Origin: Ascochyta rabiei
Lineage: Eukaryota > Ascomycota > Dothideomycetes > Pleosporales > Didymellaceae
DNA length: 64,000 bases
NCBI RefSeq assembly: GCF_004011695.2
Contig: NC_082405.1
Coordinates: 3,223,001-3,287,000, forward strand
Reading direction: 5' to 3'
How positions within the stretch are numbered: position 1 is the stretch's first letter; every line of letters begins with the position of its first letter. Of the stretch, positions 32,883-43,059 are shown one piece after another. The position numbers and the translations under genes were made by a program. The notes beneath the pieces were generated by a model that was not told where the DNA came from, did not search any database, and saw nothing but the letters and a program-made list of their open reading frames with translations.

Positions 32883-33087
32883 GCCTCCAAGAAGGAGAAG
32901 AAGAAGGAGAAGAGGAAGAGGAAGAAGAAGAGTAGGTTACAGGCCTGTAAAAGAAATCTACTGGCTGCTAACATTTTTTACAGAGGTCCGTAAGTGCGTA
33001 CGGGACGTAAAGAAGTCTGTAGCGGCTCTAGAGCTTGCTATGGATTCCTCCTCCTCAGAGGACAGTGATGAAGATGATGAGGATTAA
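32026..33087 (+). CDS. DUF3716-like Cys-rich protein gene associated with the Helitron
   Basis: Four exons: about 32026-32391, 32444-32626, 32680-32931 and 32984-33087, with GT-AG introns of 52, 53 and 52 nt in consistent phase. Exon 1 encodes an Ala/Thr/Pro-rich region ending QRQLEFRAGYEPSKFNLA. Exon 2 encodes the Cys module CDSCQRAAGPYTTCVVV, then CANCHYGSEGARCSFR, which matches the C-x2-C, GP(F/Y)xxC, C-x-N-C-x-Y, RCSFR pattern I associate with DUF3716. Exon 3 is a Pro/Ala-rich linker with KKRRR and a long Lys/Arg run (NLS-like). Exon 4 encodes VRKCVRDVKKSVAALELAM and an acidic tail SSSSEDSDEDDED. The ATG at 32026 is out of frame with the rest of exon 1; the first in-frame ATG is 32289, giving 213 aa. 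Zinc binding and nuclear location are inferred; the role is unknown. Confidence 0.6.
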
Positions 33088-33200
33088 ATAGTTTACAGGT
33101 CTGCACATGAATGAAACAGTGTTTACAGTGCTATTTACACTCCTGTTACTGTTGTGATTTTCCCTTGCTTACTAACTCTCTACCCCGCTACCCCTGTAAA

Positions 33201-34505
33201 CGCAAAGCTCTGCACCCGCTGGCCCAAACACTGGCATCCCCCACCTCCACATACAACGCATCTGACCGAGAACGTCCGACTCATCGTCCAAACATGTAGA
33301 GCGCCTCCACTTCTTAAGGCCTTCATAGTCTCCACTTGTGCGCACAAGAGTCAGTCTGCAGCGAGGTGGTAGCGGGTGCAAAGCACCGACCGCAAAGGGT
33401 ATGACTGCAGCTATGCACGAACGCAAGCACCTATGACAGTTGAGCGACCGGGACAGACTCATACTCTTGCTTAGGGGCTGAGACCACGTTCCAGAGCAAG
33501 TTTGGCTGCTCGTCATCCATCACTTTCCTTATGTAATTAAATCTTCTTCCACATACGGTCCGGTGGAAGTATGCAATGTACGCCAAAGTTGTGGCTCTCT
33601 TTGCATTTTCCAAATAGCTTCGTTCCATCACTGAAGACACTCTCCGATCGTTTCGAGCTGCTTAGCCAATCGTTGAGCACGTAAAAGAGAGCTTGAGCCA
33701 CATTGCCTACTTATGTCCCGCTACTAACAAAAGAGCCTGAGGCGTGTACGTCGGCGTGGTTGTTAGCAGCGCACATTCCCGCATATTCCTTGCATCACAT
33801 CATGCTTAGCAACCCATCAGACCGGTTTGCTTAAGACGCAATCTTGAGCATGGATTACCATCTCTCAATCTCGGCCAGTGGAGTACACATATATCTGCAT
33901 AGCATCTGAACATCACGATCTTCCTGATCATAACCAGCTGTGGACGTCTCTAAGGCCACGATCTGGTGCACTCTCACAACGCAGGGCCTAGGCCGGCGGT
34001 GGAAACACGCTTTGCAAGAAAGAAGACACGCAACCCGGCTGAACTCTACGACCCTTGTTCAACGGTTTCTGGCCAGCCCTGCACGAACAGAGACTCTGAG
34101 TGGCACGAAGGGTGCAATTACCCGAAGGATTTGCACCCCTTGAGCGACACAGCCCAAAACGAATGCACAGAATGACGGACGATGGCTCTGCGTTGCGTAG
34201 TCCCTCTAGGTGGTCAGCGTTGAGCGCAGTCGATTTTTGGCATAGCTGCGATTTAACGAGATCCTCTCGAGAAGGCGGCTTGGTCACGATGGGGGGCCGT
34301 AAACCAGGGCTGCTGTGGCTATGGGCTGTGCGGGAACTACCTAGCGTGTCATGGTACGCAGCGCGCAGCTATAATTGGTACTCACTTCTTCGAACCAGCG
34401 CGACCTTACGTAGCTGGGGCGACGCGTCCCAGGGGGAGCAGAAAGTGGCTTCTGAGCCCTCAAGTGCAGGAGAGGGCTAGTTTGCAAAGAGGAGCCATCA
34501 GCGTG

Positions 34506-34569
<64 letters not shown>

Positions 34570-35569
34570 ACAAAGCGCGATGAGCCGCCATTGAAGAACA
34601 CGAACGGCGCTTGTGACGCGGCGACGGGACAGACGACAGCCGAAGACGTACCTTGCACATGCACCCCAAACACGTTCCTTATGCACGTCGGAGTGGACAC
34701 GCGGCTAGCGAGATTGGCACATCTGAAATGCTCCCCACATCATGTCCAAGAAAAGTAGCATGCTCCGCGAGATCCGAATCGGTAGTGCGCTGCATCGGCC
34801 TCTGTCTGGATTCGAGACTAGTCGCAGTCACTAAATTAACTCTGCAGCACTTTCCCAATTCACTTCGCTAACAGCAAAAATTGGAAGAGGCTGTTACTCA
34901 CGACGGTGATGAACGCGATGACGTCAAGATTCAGGAACATAATGGAGCCTGGATTGACAACAAACAAACCGGGCTGATACAAGTCGTATTCACGCAGCAC
35001 CATGAGTTTGGTGTCATAGTGCACGCTCCAGATTCGAAGCCATCTCCGCGACTTGAAGACTTGGTTTGTTTGTTGCCATTGTGTAATGGATAGTACCATT
35101 GAGTGATTGCAAGATGTTGTTTTCAGCTGCAGAAAGTCGCGCTGACCTGCAAGAAGCACGTAAGAGTGCCAAGGGTTTTTGCACGAACATGAGGCTCTGC
35201 AGGGCAGACGGGCAATCACATTCGGTAGTTTTTCACGGTTCTCATCTCGAAGACAGAGAGGGTCGCGCCTAGCGAAGGGAGTAAGTCAGAAGGAAGTGTT
35301 TGTTTGATCGAATGCAGGATAAAATTGATCGCTAGCAAAAAAGAGCCTGGTGCTGCACACACATAGACTACAACACTCTAGAGAAGATGAGATCCCTGCC
35401 TACGATACCGAAACCTATTAAACCTGCACGAATATGTCTTCTGAACCGAATCTAGGTACGCAGTAGTTGAGTAGAGAATATGTCACACAAGACAGCCGTG
35501 CTAGATGTAAGTAGCTTCTCCGTCGTTGAATTAGTCCAATAATTGAACCAGATTGTTGGTTTGGCCAGT
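33201..35569. other. Gene-poor stretch right of the Helitron
   Basis: No supported gene. A 119-codon minus-strand ORF at 34860-35219 has a hydrophobic end but no family motif. The only clear structure is the TG microsatellite. Confidence 0.4.
34508..34566. repeat. (GT)n dinucleotide microsatellite
   Basis: About 29 uninterrupted GT units. They open long CVCV/HTHT reading frames on both strands that are artefacts. Confidence 0.98.
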
Positions 35570-36439
35570 TCAGAATTCTTTTGCAACACGTGCTGCCTCC
35601 TCTTCAGAACCCTCAATTGCCGGGCAGCTTGGACTGGCGAACAGTCATTATGTTGAACTGGAGTCTTGCTTGTGTTGACTTACGTTAGGAAAATAGTGTT
35701 GTACAGTCATGATCTCGGTCCCGTTAAAAGTGCCAGGAGCTACAAAGTCGATCATGTTGAGCCAGTCGTACTTGGGAGACGCGGTTTGTACACGACTGTA
35801 CTAGAACGTCAGTTTATGGAAAAGGTGTCGGAGCAGAATTTGCGACTTACACAACACCATTCTGAGATTTGCGAATCACGGCAACGCCAGTGTGCTTGAC
35901 ATAGGCCCAGTAGCCATCCTCGAGCCTGACAACGTAGTAGATAACTACAAAAGGTCTCTCTCAGTTGTGTTTTATGCTGTAGCTCCGTGTATACGTACCA
36001 AGCTCAAGATAGTTGGTTCCGGGAGGAACAATACCATCATCGTTGGCCCGAAGGATCTCACCAATCAGCTGACCTTTTGTATCGTACCAGTAGCCTCTGG
36101 ATGAAACTTGATCAGTTCGTATAATCAAGTATCTTGTACGGAGCAACGTACTCGCGGCTCCAAAAGCTGGTCTGTATCCCGGAGGGGGTTTCGATTGTGT
36201 GATTCTGCAGCACACATGAGTGAGTGTGCCACAATGAACCGGCTCATTTCACATACGTTATTCAAGTCCCAATCAATCTTGGCGGTGAAAGCCAGCTTGA
36301 GCTGAGGGGTCGATAAAGGATTAAAGTACTCAAGGCCTGGCTTGGAGGGAACGATCGGAGATGATTCATTGGAGTTCGAAGCAGCAGAAACGCCAAGGCC
36401 GCAGGCGAAGAGTGCCCAAGTGATGGTAGAGAAGAGCAT
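35570..36439 (-). CDS. Small secreted protein, function unknown
   Basis: Predicted 193 aa from six exons: 36439-36257, 36204-36152, 36096-35999, 35944-35851, 35795-35684 and 35611-35570. Introns are 52-72 nt, GT-AG, and reading phase is kept at every junction. The N-terminus is a signal peptide (MLFSTITWALFACGLGVSA); no membrane helix follows. The mature part has no cysteine and is rich in aromatic residues (GYWYDTKGQLIGEIL, then YYVVRLEDGYWAYVKHTG, then SPKYDWLNMIDFVAPG). The last exon is the least certain: a nearer acceptor would give a five-residue ending (SKLPGN), the chosen one gives GSEEEAARVAKEF. I do not recognise the family. A secreted, intron-rich gene in a gene-poor setting is compatible with an effector, but this is speculation. 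Confidence 0.65.
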
Positions 36440-36513
36440 TTTCGCAGGTAGAAATATTTTGTTGTTGAAATCAATGGTCGAGATTGTGAAAAACGAAAGA
36501 GTTTTTAAAACCC

Positions 36514-36521
36514 TTTTTATA
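36514..36521 (-). promoter_or_regulatory. TATA box of the secreted-protein gene
   Basis: TATAAAAA on the minus strand, 75 nt upstream of the ATG at 36439. Confidence 0.5.
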
Positions 36522-36869
36522 CCCTTCCATATGTTGAATTGTACTTCTTCGGTGGCCTTAATTTAGACAATTCGGACCCCATTGACATGCCAAGAGTGTT
36601 GGCTGAGATGCTATGTGGTGATAGTGGTCAAAAGCAATGCTGCGATTGAAGCTAGCATATTGGAACTCCAACAAAGCCACTTTCCTCGTAAGCAGCCACT
36701 GAGGTGCTTACAAGGCTTGCTGCCGTGTTGTGCATATTGAATGGTTCCAACGGATTCCGAAGTCATACTGCCAGAGTCAGGTTACAGTTGGTGGAGATGT
36801 AAGCCAAGTAAAATCTGCGTCATTTGCTTACATGCTACGGGCTACTTACTGAGACACGACGGCCTCTAT
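36522..36869. other. Intergenic, no gene seen
   Basis: About 350 bp between the promoter of the secreted-protein gene and the stop codon of the GFA-domain gene, both on the minus strand. Confidence 0.4.
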
Positions 36870-37340
36870 TTACTGGTACTTCTTCTGCTCAGCCCCTGCG
36901 ACGGGTGAAACCCATGACACGCGGTTTGCCACGAACAGCTCGACGGCTGGCTTGGCATCCTCGATTGCAGATCCATCAATGACGCCCACTTTGATAATTC
37001 TATTATCACCAAATGAATCGCTCTGGCGCCAAAGCGTTGACCCGCAGTCGCCACAGAAGTTGGACGTTATGACTTTGCCGCTAACCGCCTTCTTCGGGAA
37101 CGACTTGGGCGTGCCCTTGGTCACCGAGAAACCCTCGCCAGGAACAATGACGTTGGTTGAGTAGGCGGATCCAGTTATCTTACGACAATTGAGGCAGTGA
37201 CAGAGTGCCTGTATATGCTCAGTTCACTATCTAAGGCAAATAGAACAGGACCAATCACGCACCTTGACCTGAATATCGCCCGTGGACTTGATACGGACTG
37301 CTCCACAGCAGCAACCTCCTTCGAGCATGGTGTTGGACAT
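36870..37340 (-). CDS. GFA/CENP-V domain protein (glutathione-dependent formaldehyde-activating enzyme family)
   Basis: Predicted 138 aa zinc-binding protein of the S-(hydroxymethyl)glutathione synthase-like (GFA) family; members other than Gfa itself have mostly unknown substrates. Exon 1 is 37340-37263 and exon 2 is 37208-36870, with a 54 nt GT-AG intron. The metal sites are complete: GGCCCGAVR (Cys10-12), then ALCHCLNCRK (Cys29, 31, 34), then FCGDCGS (Cys78, 81). The family motif around ITGSAYSTN and a C-terminal aromatic segment follow. Length is normal for a single-domain member. It looks intact. Confidence 0.88.
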
Positions 37341-38255
37341 CTTGTTTGATGAAAGAAATTCAACGCGAGAAGCCTGAACGAAGTCAAAAGTGAGGATTAT
37401 GCTGATATCGAAGCCACGGCATATTAACTTATACCACCATAGTCTTGTGCACATGGTCTTTCCCGCACTGCGTTACGTCGCGTGCTCGTTGTGTCATTAA
37501 TACCACTCGACATGCAGCGAAGATGCAGATGCCCTTGCCTGTCGATGCCAAAACAGTCGATGTCGATGAGCTCCTAACCCTTTTGTGACAGCTAGTTCAA
37601 GCATAAGATGAGAGCCCCAAACACAGATGTGCATGCTGCTTTGATTTCCAGATCGGGAATTAGCAATTCGGAGTGCTTCCCGAGCAACTGTTTACCTAGT
37701 CCGATCCAAGCCTGCTGAGGACGCTTAATTAGTGATTAACAAAAGTTTACATGCTTCAAGGGTACCTCTTTCCTTATAGGGTCAAGTGCGCACCTAATCA
37801 ACATTTTGCTTATGCCCATGTGTACACCGCCCCGTCAGGCGACCACGGCAGCGGCCTAACGCAATGTTTGCGGGCGGGCCGTCCCTGCATAAGTGCCCGT
37901 ACTTATTATATGCATAACAAGCGATGTCCCATACACGCCCCACTTGCGACGCTGCTAACGGAAGAGTTGAAAGCGTGCATCGCTCGTGCAGTCAGCAACG
38001 CATGGGGTTTGCTTGTTAGTAACAACTACGTATTCAACGATAATACGTCCGGCGACCTAGTGCACTGCAGATAGTTGATCATTGCCATGGCCACTTGCTG
38101 CTAGCGATCTAGCACTCCGCGTTGGTTCCCGTAGCTATCCACCGATAGGTCTTGATAGCACTTAGGTCGTCCTAGCAGCTGCTACATTGTGTTAGCAAGC
38201 ACGCCGACCGATTGACTGCAATTCACGAAAACTCTACTCGTTGCTGAGAGCGTTC
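37341..38255. other. Intergenic, divergent promoters
   Basis: Separates the GFA gene (minus) from the MCT-like transporter (plus). A 107-codon plus-strand ORF (37751-38074) has no family features. Confidence 0.4.
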
Positions 38256-39764
38256 ATGAGCCGATATCATACTATGTTGAAATCCAGGCAAGCCTTGAAC
38301 ATCAAGGCAAAATCCAACAGGAGTCTCTCCACGCCGCTACCGGCCACCGCGATCGAAAAAGACGACAGTGGTTCACCTTCTAATACGGACCCCAGTTCTG
38401 AGGCCAAGAACAAAGACTCAACACAACCGCAACAAGATGCAGCGCCACCAAATGGTGGTTATGGATGGGTTTGCACGTTCTGTGTTGCCCTTATCAATGC
38501 GCATACCTGGGGCCTCAACTCCTCCTACGGTGTGTTCCTTGCCCATTACCTGAGAACGGAAACGTACCCCGGGGCAACATATCTTGAATATGCCTTTGTG
38601 GGTGGCCTTTCTATATCGCTTGCGATGTTGATCTCCCCGATGGCGACTCTATTGACCAGAAAATATGGAACTCGTTTGACACTGGTCGCTGGCGCAGTGC
38701 TACAGTCTGCTGGTCTCATCGGGGCATCATTTGCTACCAGTATATGGCAACTGTTTCTTAGTCAAGGAGTAGCCTTCGGATTCGGTATGGGCTTGCTCTT
38801 CGTCGCGTCAGTGGGCATTCCGCCACAGTGGTTCACTACCAAACGATCCCTAGCCAACGGTATCGCTTCCTCTGGCTCAGGATTTGGCGGTCTCTTATAC
38901 TCTCTAGCAGTTGGAGCCATGATCAAGTCCATTGGATTAGCCTGGTGTTTTCGAGTGCTCGGGATTCTGGCGTTCAGTGTTAACACTATCTGTGCTCTCC
39001 TCATTCGCGATCGCAACAAAATTATTGGGTCGCGACAAAAGACTCTGGATGTCAAGCTTATCATACGACCGGAGTTTATCCTTTTGTGTGCTTATGGCTT
39101 CTTCTCGATGCTTGGCTACATTGCACTGGTTTTTTCCTTGGCCGACTACGCAAGGAGCATAGGTTTGAACAACTCGCAAGCTTCCCTCATCTCTGCCCTA
39201 TTGAATCTGGGCCAGGGAATCGGGAGGCCACCGGTCGGATATTTCTCCGACGGCTTTGGGCGGATCAACATGGCCGGATCGGCTACCTTCCTGTGTGGGC
39301 TCTTCGCATTGGTCATCTGGTGTTTCGCGAAAAGCTTCGGTGTGCTCATGTTCTTCGCGCTTATTGGTGGCACCGTAGCTGGTACGTTCTGGGCGACTGT
39401 TGGTCCAGTTACGGTTGAAGTAGTTGGCCTTCAAGACCTGCCTTCTGCACTTAATCTCGAGTGGCTAGTTACTGTGTTGCCATGTACCTTCAGTGAGCCC
39501 ATAGCACTCGAGATGGTATCGGGCACCGGAGGTTACCTGGGCACAATACTCTTTGTTGGCTTCATGTATATCGCGGCAGCTGCGAGTGCATTACTGCTAC
39601 AAGGGTGGAAGATCGGCGAATTGGACGAAATTGCAAGACTGACAAATGAGAAACAGCTAGGCATGCACACTATTGGAACTGATAAAGAGTCTACTGGGGA
39701 GGCGGCGAGAAAGAAGGGGAGAGGAGTAATGGTGAAGAACATTTGGAAATGGCGCAAGGTGTAG
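38256..39764 (+). CDS. MFS transporter, monocarboxylate-porter (MCT/SLC16-like) family
   Basis: Predicted 502 aa, single exon, 12 expected membrane helices; plasma membrane or vacuole. After a Ser/Pro/Gln-rich cytoplasmic start comes the family signature PNGGYGWVCTFCVALINAHT, then NSSYGVFLAHYL, then WFTTKRSLANGIASSGSGFG, then ISALLNLGQGIGRPPVGYFS. The frame is open from 38241 through non-ATG codons; the first ATG is 38256. The DLPSALNLEWLVTVLPCTFSEPI segment and cytoplasmic tail are as in fungal members such as Mch/Esbp6-like proteins, whose substrates are mostly unknown. Intact. Confidence 0.88.
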   Translation: MSRYHTMLKSRQALNIKAKSNRSLSTPLPATAIEKDDSGSPSNTDPSSEAKNKDSTQPQQDAAPPNGGYGWVCTFCVALINAHTWGLNSSYGVFLAHYLRTETYPGATYLEYAFVGGLSISLAMLISPMATLLTRKYGTRLTLVAGAVLQSAGLIGASFATSIWQLFLSQGVAFGFGMGLLFVASVGIPPQWFTTKRSLANGIASSGSGFGGLLYSLAVGAMIKSIGLAWCFRVLGILAFSVNTICALLIRDRNKIIGSRQKTLDVKLIIRPEFILLCAYGFFSMLGYIALVFSLADYARSIGLNNSQASLISALLNLGQGIGRPPVGYFSDGFGRINMAGSATFLCGLFALVIWCFAKSFGVLMFFALIGGTVAGTFWATVGPVTVEVVGLQDLPSALNLEWLVTVLPCTFSEPIALEMVSGTGGYLGTILFVGFMYIAAAASALLLQGWKIGELDEIARLTNEKQLGMHTIGTDKESTGEAARKKGRGVMVKNIWKWRKV

Positions 39765-40210
39765 TAAGCTAGCTGGTCACCTGTTTCTTTAATGGGACAG
39801 GTTGTATCGAGTAAGAAAAGAATGTCTCGCACATGATTTTGTTCCAATGTTTCTTTTCGAGAAAATGAAATAGTGGATGAAGACACGTTCGATAGCATGT
39901 CTCCAAAAATCAAAGAATAGACGGACACTGCCTTTACAGTCTGAGATACATCAACAATTGATAAGGGCATCGTATATGTTCACAAGAGACATTTGATGCA
40001 GTAGGATTGCGGTCGAAGCATAAGGCGCAATGTGTGAACACGATCAATACTCAAGGCATGGCTGTACTAGATCTACTAAGGTTTTCTAGGACTGATATTA
40101 ATCTATAAACTATAAGCAGCACCAAGTGAACAGGATCCCGATTCATGTGCTTCCGATATTGCTTGAAATGAGTCAAGCATGTCTGCTACAACCAATTTAC
40201 TGTGATGTTC
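39765..40210. other. Convergent intergenic region
   Basis: Between 3' ends of the MCT-like gene and the glutamate 5-kinase-like gene. No feature supported. Confidence 0.4.
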
Positions 40211-41413
40211 TCATAAAGATGATGGCGTCAGAGCCTCACCCACTGCGAAAGGAGGAGCAAACTGGGCATTGGTATTCGGCAGAAAGATAGTATGCGGTGG
40301 ACGCGCATCATCTTCACTCTCACTGGAGTCATCCGGGAGGGATTTGAATTCGGTCCCCCCCGACAGCAAGCGCTGGGTTTTGTAGTACTCAAGTATCTCC
40401 GTAACAATTCCTGGTTTCGCCGAAGAGGCAATGACGGTGAAGAACCCAGCCGCCGATGCAATCTCTGCTGCACGCAGCTTAGTTTCCATTCCACCAGTTC
40501 CGTTTGGTGTGCCGGCACCGAGATCGGAATCGACTATAAAGATTTCGTGTTAACAAGACTGGTGTTTATGTACAACCAATTTGAGTAAGCTTACTGTTCT
40601 TTCTCAACGAGCTTACAGAAGTGACAAAAGCAATGCTTTCAGCATGAGGATCATGCTTAGGGTTAGTTGCATACAGCGAGTCCACGTCGGTGAGTAGGAA
40701 TAGGAAAGATGCCTGAACCATGGTCGCGGTGACTGCACTGAGAGTGTCGTTGTCCCCGATACGAAGCTCCTGTGCCCAGTGTGTCAGCGGAGATTCCCGA
40801 ATGTCAAACTCCGTAACCTACTTTGGTAGACAGGGTGTCGTTTTCATTTACTATCGGCACCACGCCGATCGAGAAGAGCTCATTGAAGGTTCGAATGGCA
40901 CTGTCGCACCGTTTGGGCTATTAGAACACAAGCTCTTAGCCTCGAGCATCACTTGCACGATCTCGAAACTCACCGAAGAAAGGTCCTCATGCGTGAGCAA
41001 AATCTGTGCTACGGGGGTCGGTCTCGGCGAAGATCTCTGACCACATCGAAATCATCTCTCCTTGCCCAACGGCTGCAAGGGCCTAGAGGACCAGATCAGT
41101 GAACTTTCGCCAATGTATAAGGTTTAGATTTGCTTGCCTGCTTGCCAGACTGCCTTCTGGGCACGGTTCTACGTTCCGTCCGCAACAACCCTAACCCAAC
41201 AGCGCCAGAGCTGACGAGAACAACCCTAAAGCCAGCATCACGTAGGGTGGTGACAGTAGAGGCTACGTCGCGTAAACGAGCGAGTTGAATGTTATCATTC
41301 TCTTCGTGAATAATAGATGAGGTGCCGATCTTGATCACGACTGTACAAGGTAGATCATAGCTGCTCACAAGAGGAGTTGTTGGAGGACTGGGTGATGGAT
41401 TGAGTGATGCCAT
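40211..41413 (-). pseudogene. Glutamate 5-kinase-like gene, kinase domain only, with 1-nt frameshift
   Basis: Glutamate 5-kinase phosphorylates glutamate in proline synthesis. Exons: 41413-41138, 41082-40974, 40917-40822, 40769-40595 and 40533-40211. The amino-acid kinase motifs are present: CTVVIKIGTSSI, VVLVSSGAVGLGLL, GKQALAAVGQGEM, FNELFSIGVVPIVNENDT, LRIGDNDTLSAVTA, LLTDVDSLY, GTGGMETKLRAAEIASAAG. Exon 2 is 109 nt, one more than a multiple of three: a run of five C (GACCCCCGTAG) shifts the frame between FAETD and PVAQILLTHED; with four C the frame would run to the end (about 325 aa). The protein stops soon after PPHTIFLPN and lacks the C-terminal PUA domain usual in fungal enzymes. Intron 1 is a GC-AG intron. 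Likely a degenerate paralogue, or an assembly error plus a short form. Confidence 0.7.
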
Positions 41414-42978
41414 TATCAATATTTCTCAAGGATGGTGTCGAAGATGAGAAGAACCGACAGATACTGAGAAGGAAGCCGGCTTACAGCAGACAGCTTTAAC
41501 TTCATTGATTAGAGCCAGAAGCCGTTAACTAACGCAGTCTAGTTGCAGGTTCACAGGATACTCACGGGAAATTTTCGGGCTGTTCAGATGACGACAACCA
41601 ATGTATAGAACAAGGACTAAAAGAGCTCTGCACTATGCGGTCTCAGAGTCGTAGTACACACAAGGCTAGGCTAGTTATGTGTGTATTTTTCGAACTCTGG
41701 AATGTTCTGTACATGTCGACAACTGTATTTTACTATGCTATGTTACTAAACGCGCTAAGTCAAATTCAGCCGTCTAAGCAAGACCTCAGCATTCTTGAGC
41801 TGCTCTCTTTCGTCAAGGGTAGCTGATGTAATTGTCCTACAAGTTTCCGTTCAGTATGTAACCTGCGTACCTTGAGCATAGATTGAAATACTTGGTACAT
41901 ACAAAGCTGTATAGTGGAAGCGCTACAACCGTGTGTGTGCTAACTCGCGTGGAACTGCCACGCAGCAGTGCTAGCACTGGAGAGCAGAATAGGGTTAGCG
42001 CGTGCATGCCACGAAATATCACGTCAGCATGCTGCATGCCTGCCAAACAGCCAGTCATTTGCGACCCACCGTTAACCGCTACTCTTCTTACCCGAAATGC
42101 CGAAAAGCTTGATCGCCGATGCTGCACGCAAGATCGAGTGGGAGTTGTGAGATGGTAGTTTACTTTGAATGCGGCTCAATGCTGGGCGCTGACAGCAGCT
42201 ACGTACCGGTAGGGGACGGGCCGTGCATAATGCAAAACTGCGCAAACGCCACCATGGAACTGGCCAGTCAAGGCGGGCACTAAAGTTTACCAGCTTGCAG
42301 AGAAGGAGCCAATCGAAGTGTCTTGTAGGTGCGTCTGCATGTGCTATCGTAACGGTGACAGTGAGATTCCTCGTCAACCAAGTCTGCGCACGTTGTCGCG
42401 CACGGTGTCGCGCACGGGCGTCTGCATCAATTGCGGCCTCGCACATTGGTGCGTACTGATGTAAGCTAATGACCTAGTTCCAGATTTGGAAAATGCCAGA
42501 AAGTGCTTCTACGAACGTTAACGCGAAACCAGCAAATGGTTCTGGGCAGAGTAAGCCAATCCAAATTGTCTATAATTTGAACTCGGCAGACCATGGAGTC
42601 GAGATGACCAGATCTGGACTTTGCTGAAGCAAGCACTAGGACAATGAGTACCTTGCTTGTTCCACAGGGTTTTGCTTCACTGGCTGGTGGAACGGCCGCA
42701 AAAATGACTGCTGAAGCGAATAACAAACGATGCAGCTTGCCCAGCCTCACTAGTCAGCAAGAATCGCGCATCGAGCTGCCAAATGATTATGCTCACTGTA
42801 AGTGGGTCTTGGTTTCATCACATCGCGATCGAAACATGTGCAGGATTCCCACGATAACGAGAACATGTGGGAGAACTAGTTGGAAGCTGGGATGGCCTTA
42901 CGCACCGGGTATGGGAAGAGAATGATGCACTATTGCAGCACGATGAGCGAGGTGGCGCCTGCAAGCTTCGCTTGAATG
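41414..42978. other. Intergenic between kinase-like and P450 genes
   Basis: About 1.6 kb, no supported gene; ORFs up to about 124 codons lack motifs. Confidence 0.4.
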
Positions 42979-42985
42979 TATAAAG
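42979..42985 (+). promoter_or_regulatory. TATA-like box of the P450 gene
   Basis: TATAAAG 75 bp upstream of the ATG at 43060. Confidence 0.45.
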
Positions 42986-43059
42986 ACTTATTTCCATGCA
43001 CAGGGAGGATATCACAAGCATCCAACTCCCAGATTACTATTCATTGAGACTTCACCAAG

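Larger units (their letters stand above)
26621..33200 (+). mobile_element. Helitron with Rep/helicase gene and DUF3716-like gene (ends not fixed)
   Basis: A G+C-richer block with distinct codon use sits between A+T-moderate flanks. It contains a non-coding 5' part with CCTGTAAA / TTTACAGG motifs, a Rep-helicase reading frame, a repeat-rich spacer, and a spliced DUF3716-like gene whose introns and 3' flank carry the same motifs (for example the palindrome TTACAGGCCTGTAA near 32937). Helitrons start with TC and end with CTRR after a hairpin; a TC at about 26624 is one 5' candidate, but I could not fix either terminus. If the second gene is not part of the element, the element ends between about 31600 and 32000. 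Confidence 0.65.

Noticed and set aside
34341..34758. ORFs reading HTHTHT or CVCVCV
   Set aside because: Translations of the GT microsatellite.
37751..38074. 107-codon plus-strand ORF
   Set aside because: No recognisable domain or splice partners.
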